From an uncultured Bacilli bacterium (GTDB lineage: Bacteria; Bacillota_I; Bacilli_A; RF39; UBA660): a stretch of 32,565 bases of DNA. The notes below the pieces were generated by a model. It was not told the origin of the DNA. It was given only the letters and a program-made list of their open reading frames with translations, and ran no database searches. A program made the position numbers and the translations under genes. The stretch is from assembly GCA_947626515.1 (NCBI GenBank), contig CANQSL010000011.1:1-32565 (forward strand), in the 5' to 3' direction. This document shows positions 32,329 to 32,565 of the stretch, in pieces (the stretch's first letter is position 1; the number at the start of each line of letters is the position of its first letter).

Positions 32329-32565
32329 ATGGGAGAAACTATTAAAAATACGGAAACAAAAGTAAAAAAAGATTGTTATATGAACGATAAAGATATAATC
32401 AATGATATTCTTATATCTTATAAACATTTGGTATCAAGCTATGCAATTGCTTTAAATGAAGCTAGCAACAAAGATATATATAAATTATTTTTTGAAAGTT
32501 TTAAAAATATAAGCAGTATGCAAGCTAAAATTTTTGAATGTGCTTTTCAAAATGGGTGGTATCAA
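32329..32565 (+). CDS. CotF-like spore coat protein, cut by window end
   Basis: 79 codons are present and no stop is reached, so the gene continues beyond the window. It is not in the ORF track. After a short polar start it reads MNDKDIINDILISYKHL, SSYAIALNEASN and QAKIFECAFQNGWYQ. These are the features of the CotF (PF07875) coat protein family: a ferritin-like helical pair with a terminal NGWY-type segment. AGGAGG lies 6 bp before the ATG. Relatives occur in spore coats but also in Firmicutes not known to sporulate, so it is not proof of sporulation. Confidence 0.78.
   Translation, partial: MGETIKNTETKVKKDCYMNDKDIINDILISYKHLVSSYAIALNEASNKDIYKLFFESFKNISSMQAKIFECAFQNGWYQ

Noticed and set aside
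1-32565. Mycoplasma-type code (TGA as Trp)
   Set aside because: TGA ends real genes (ecfA2-like at 21840, the 14265 gene) and Trp is encoded by TGG throughout.
1-32565. CRISPR array, prophage or insertion sequence
   Set aside because: No regularly spaced repeats, no integrase, transposase, terminase or structural phage gene; the holin-like gene stands alone.

Overview
The window is very AT-rich bacterial DNA with a low-GC Firmicutes character. Evidence: AAGGAGG/GGTGAT-type ribosome binding sites, TTGACA/TATAAT promoters with 17-bp spacers, U-run hairpin terminators, LysM/OatA-type/DUF975 proteins, an ecfA-truA neighbourhood and CotF-like coat proteins. TGA works as a stop, so this is the standard code and not a Mycoplasma-type code. 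My best guess is an uncultured, gut-type Bacilli/Mollicutes-related lineage; this is inference from composition and gene families only. Most genes are ordinary chromosomal genes. I see no prophage, insertion sequence, CRISPR array or rRNA.

Layout. 1-3616: tandem hairpins, a membrane-anchored protein of unknown function, and an OatA-like O-acyltransferase with two SGNH domains, the second degenerate. 3671-6850: an atypical radical SAM protein, a LysR regulator, and a divergently transcribed gene of unknown function with back-to-back promoters, then another unknown gene. 6926-8442: a transglutaminase-like protein split by a frameshift in an A7 tract. 8451-11952: a translationally coupled operon of radical SAM/HhH protein, TIGR03915-type partner and GroEL-like chaperonin, behind a promoter carrying a near-perfect Gram-positive LexA (SOS) box. 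12070-15850: a DUF975-CmpB membrane fusion, an isolated holin-like protein and small unknown genes. 15851-19400: a pentapeptide-repeat protein, tRNA-Cys, a membrane protein and two decayed gene remnants. 19414-21057: LysM, bacterial PH and thioredoxin-like genes.

21124-24773 is a tight operon: DUF402 phosphatase-like, DHH/DHHA1 phosphodiesterase, two degenerate ECF-type ATPases and TruA. The transmembrane ecfT gene normally found between ecfA2 and truA is missing. 24868-26694: divergent triosephosphate isomerase and phosphoglycerate kinase. 26750-29103: a secreted glucosaminidase-like wall hydrolase and a coiled-coil/LysM protein. 29367-31988: a three-gene cluster of unknown function with a WG-repeat-like leader gene. 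32122-32565: two small CotF-like genes, the second cut by the window end.

The most notable signals are the putative SOS-controlled radical SAM/TIGR03915/GroEL operon, the ECF ATPase pair without its transmembrane partner and with broken ATPase motifs, and the A-tract frameshift. Many terminator hairpins overlap the stop codons of the genes they end, and several convergent gene pairs share one bidirectional hairpin. Signs of a compact genome coexist with at least two recent gene remnants.
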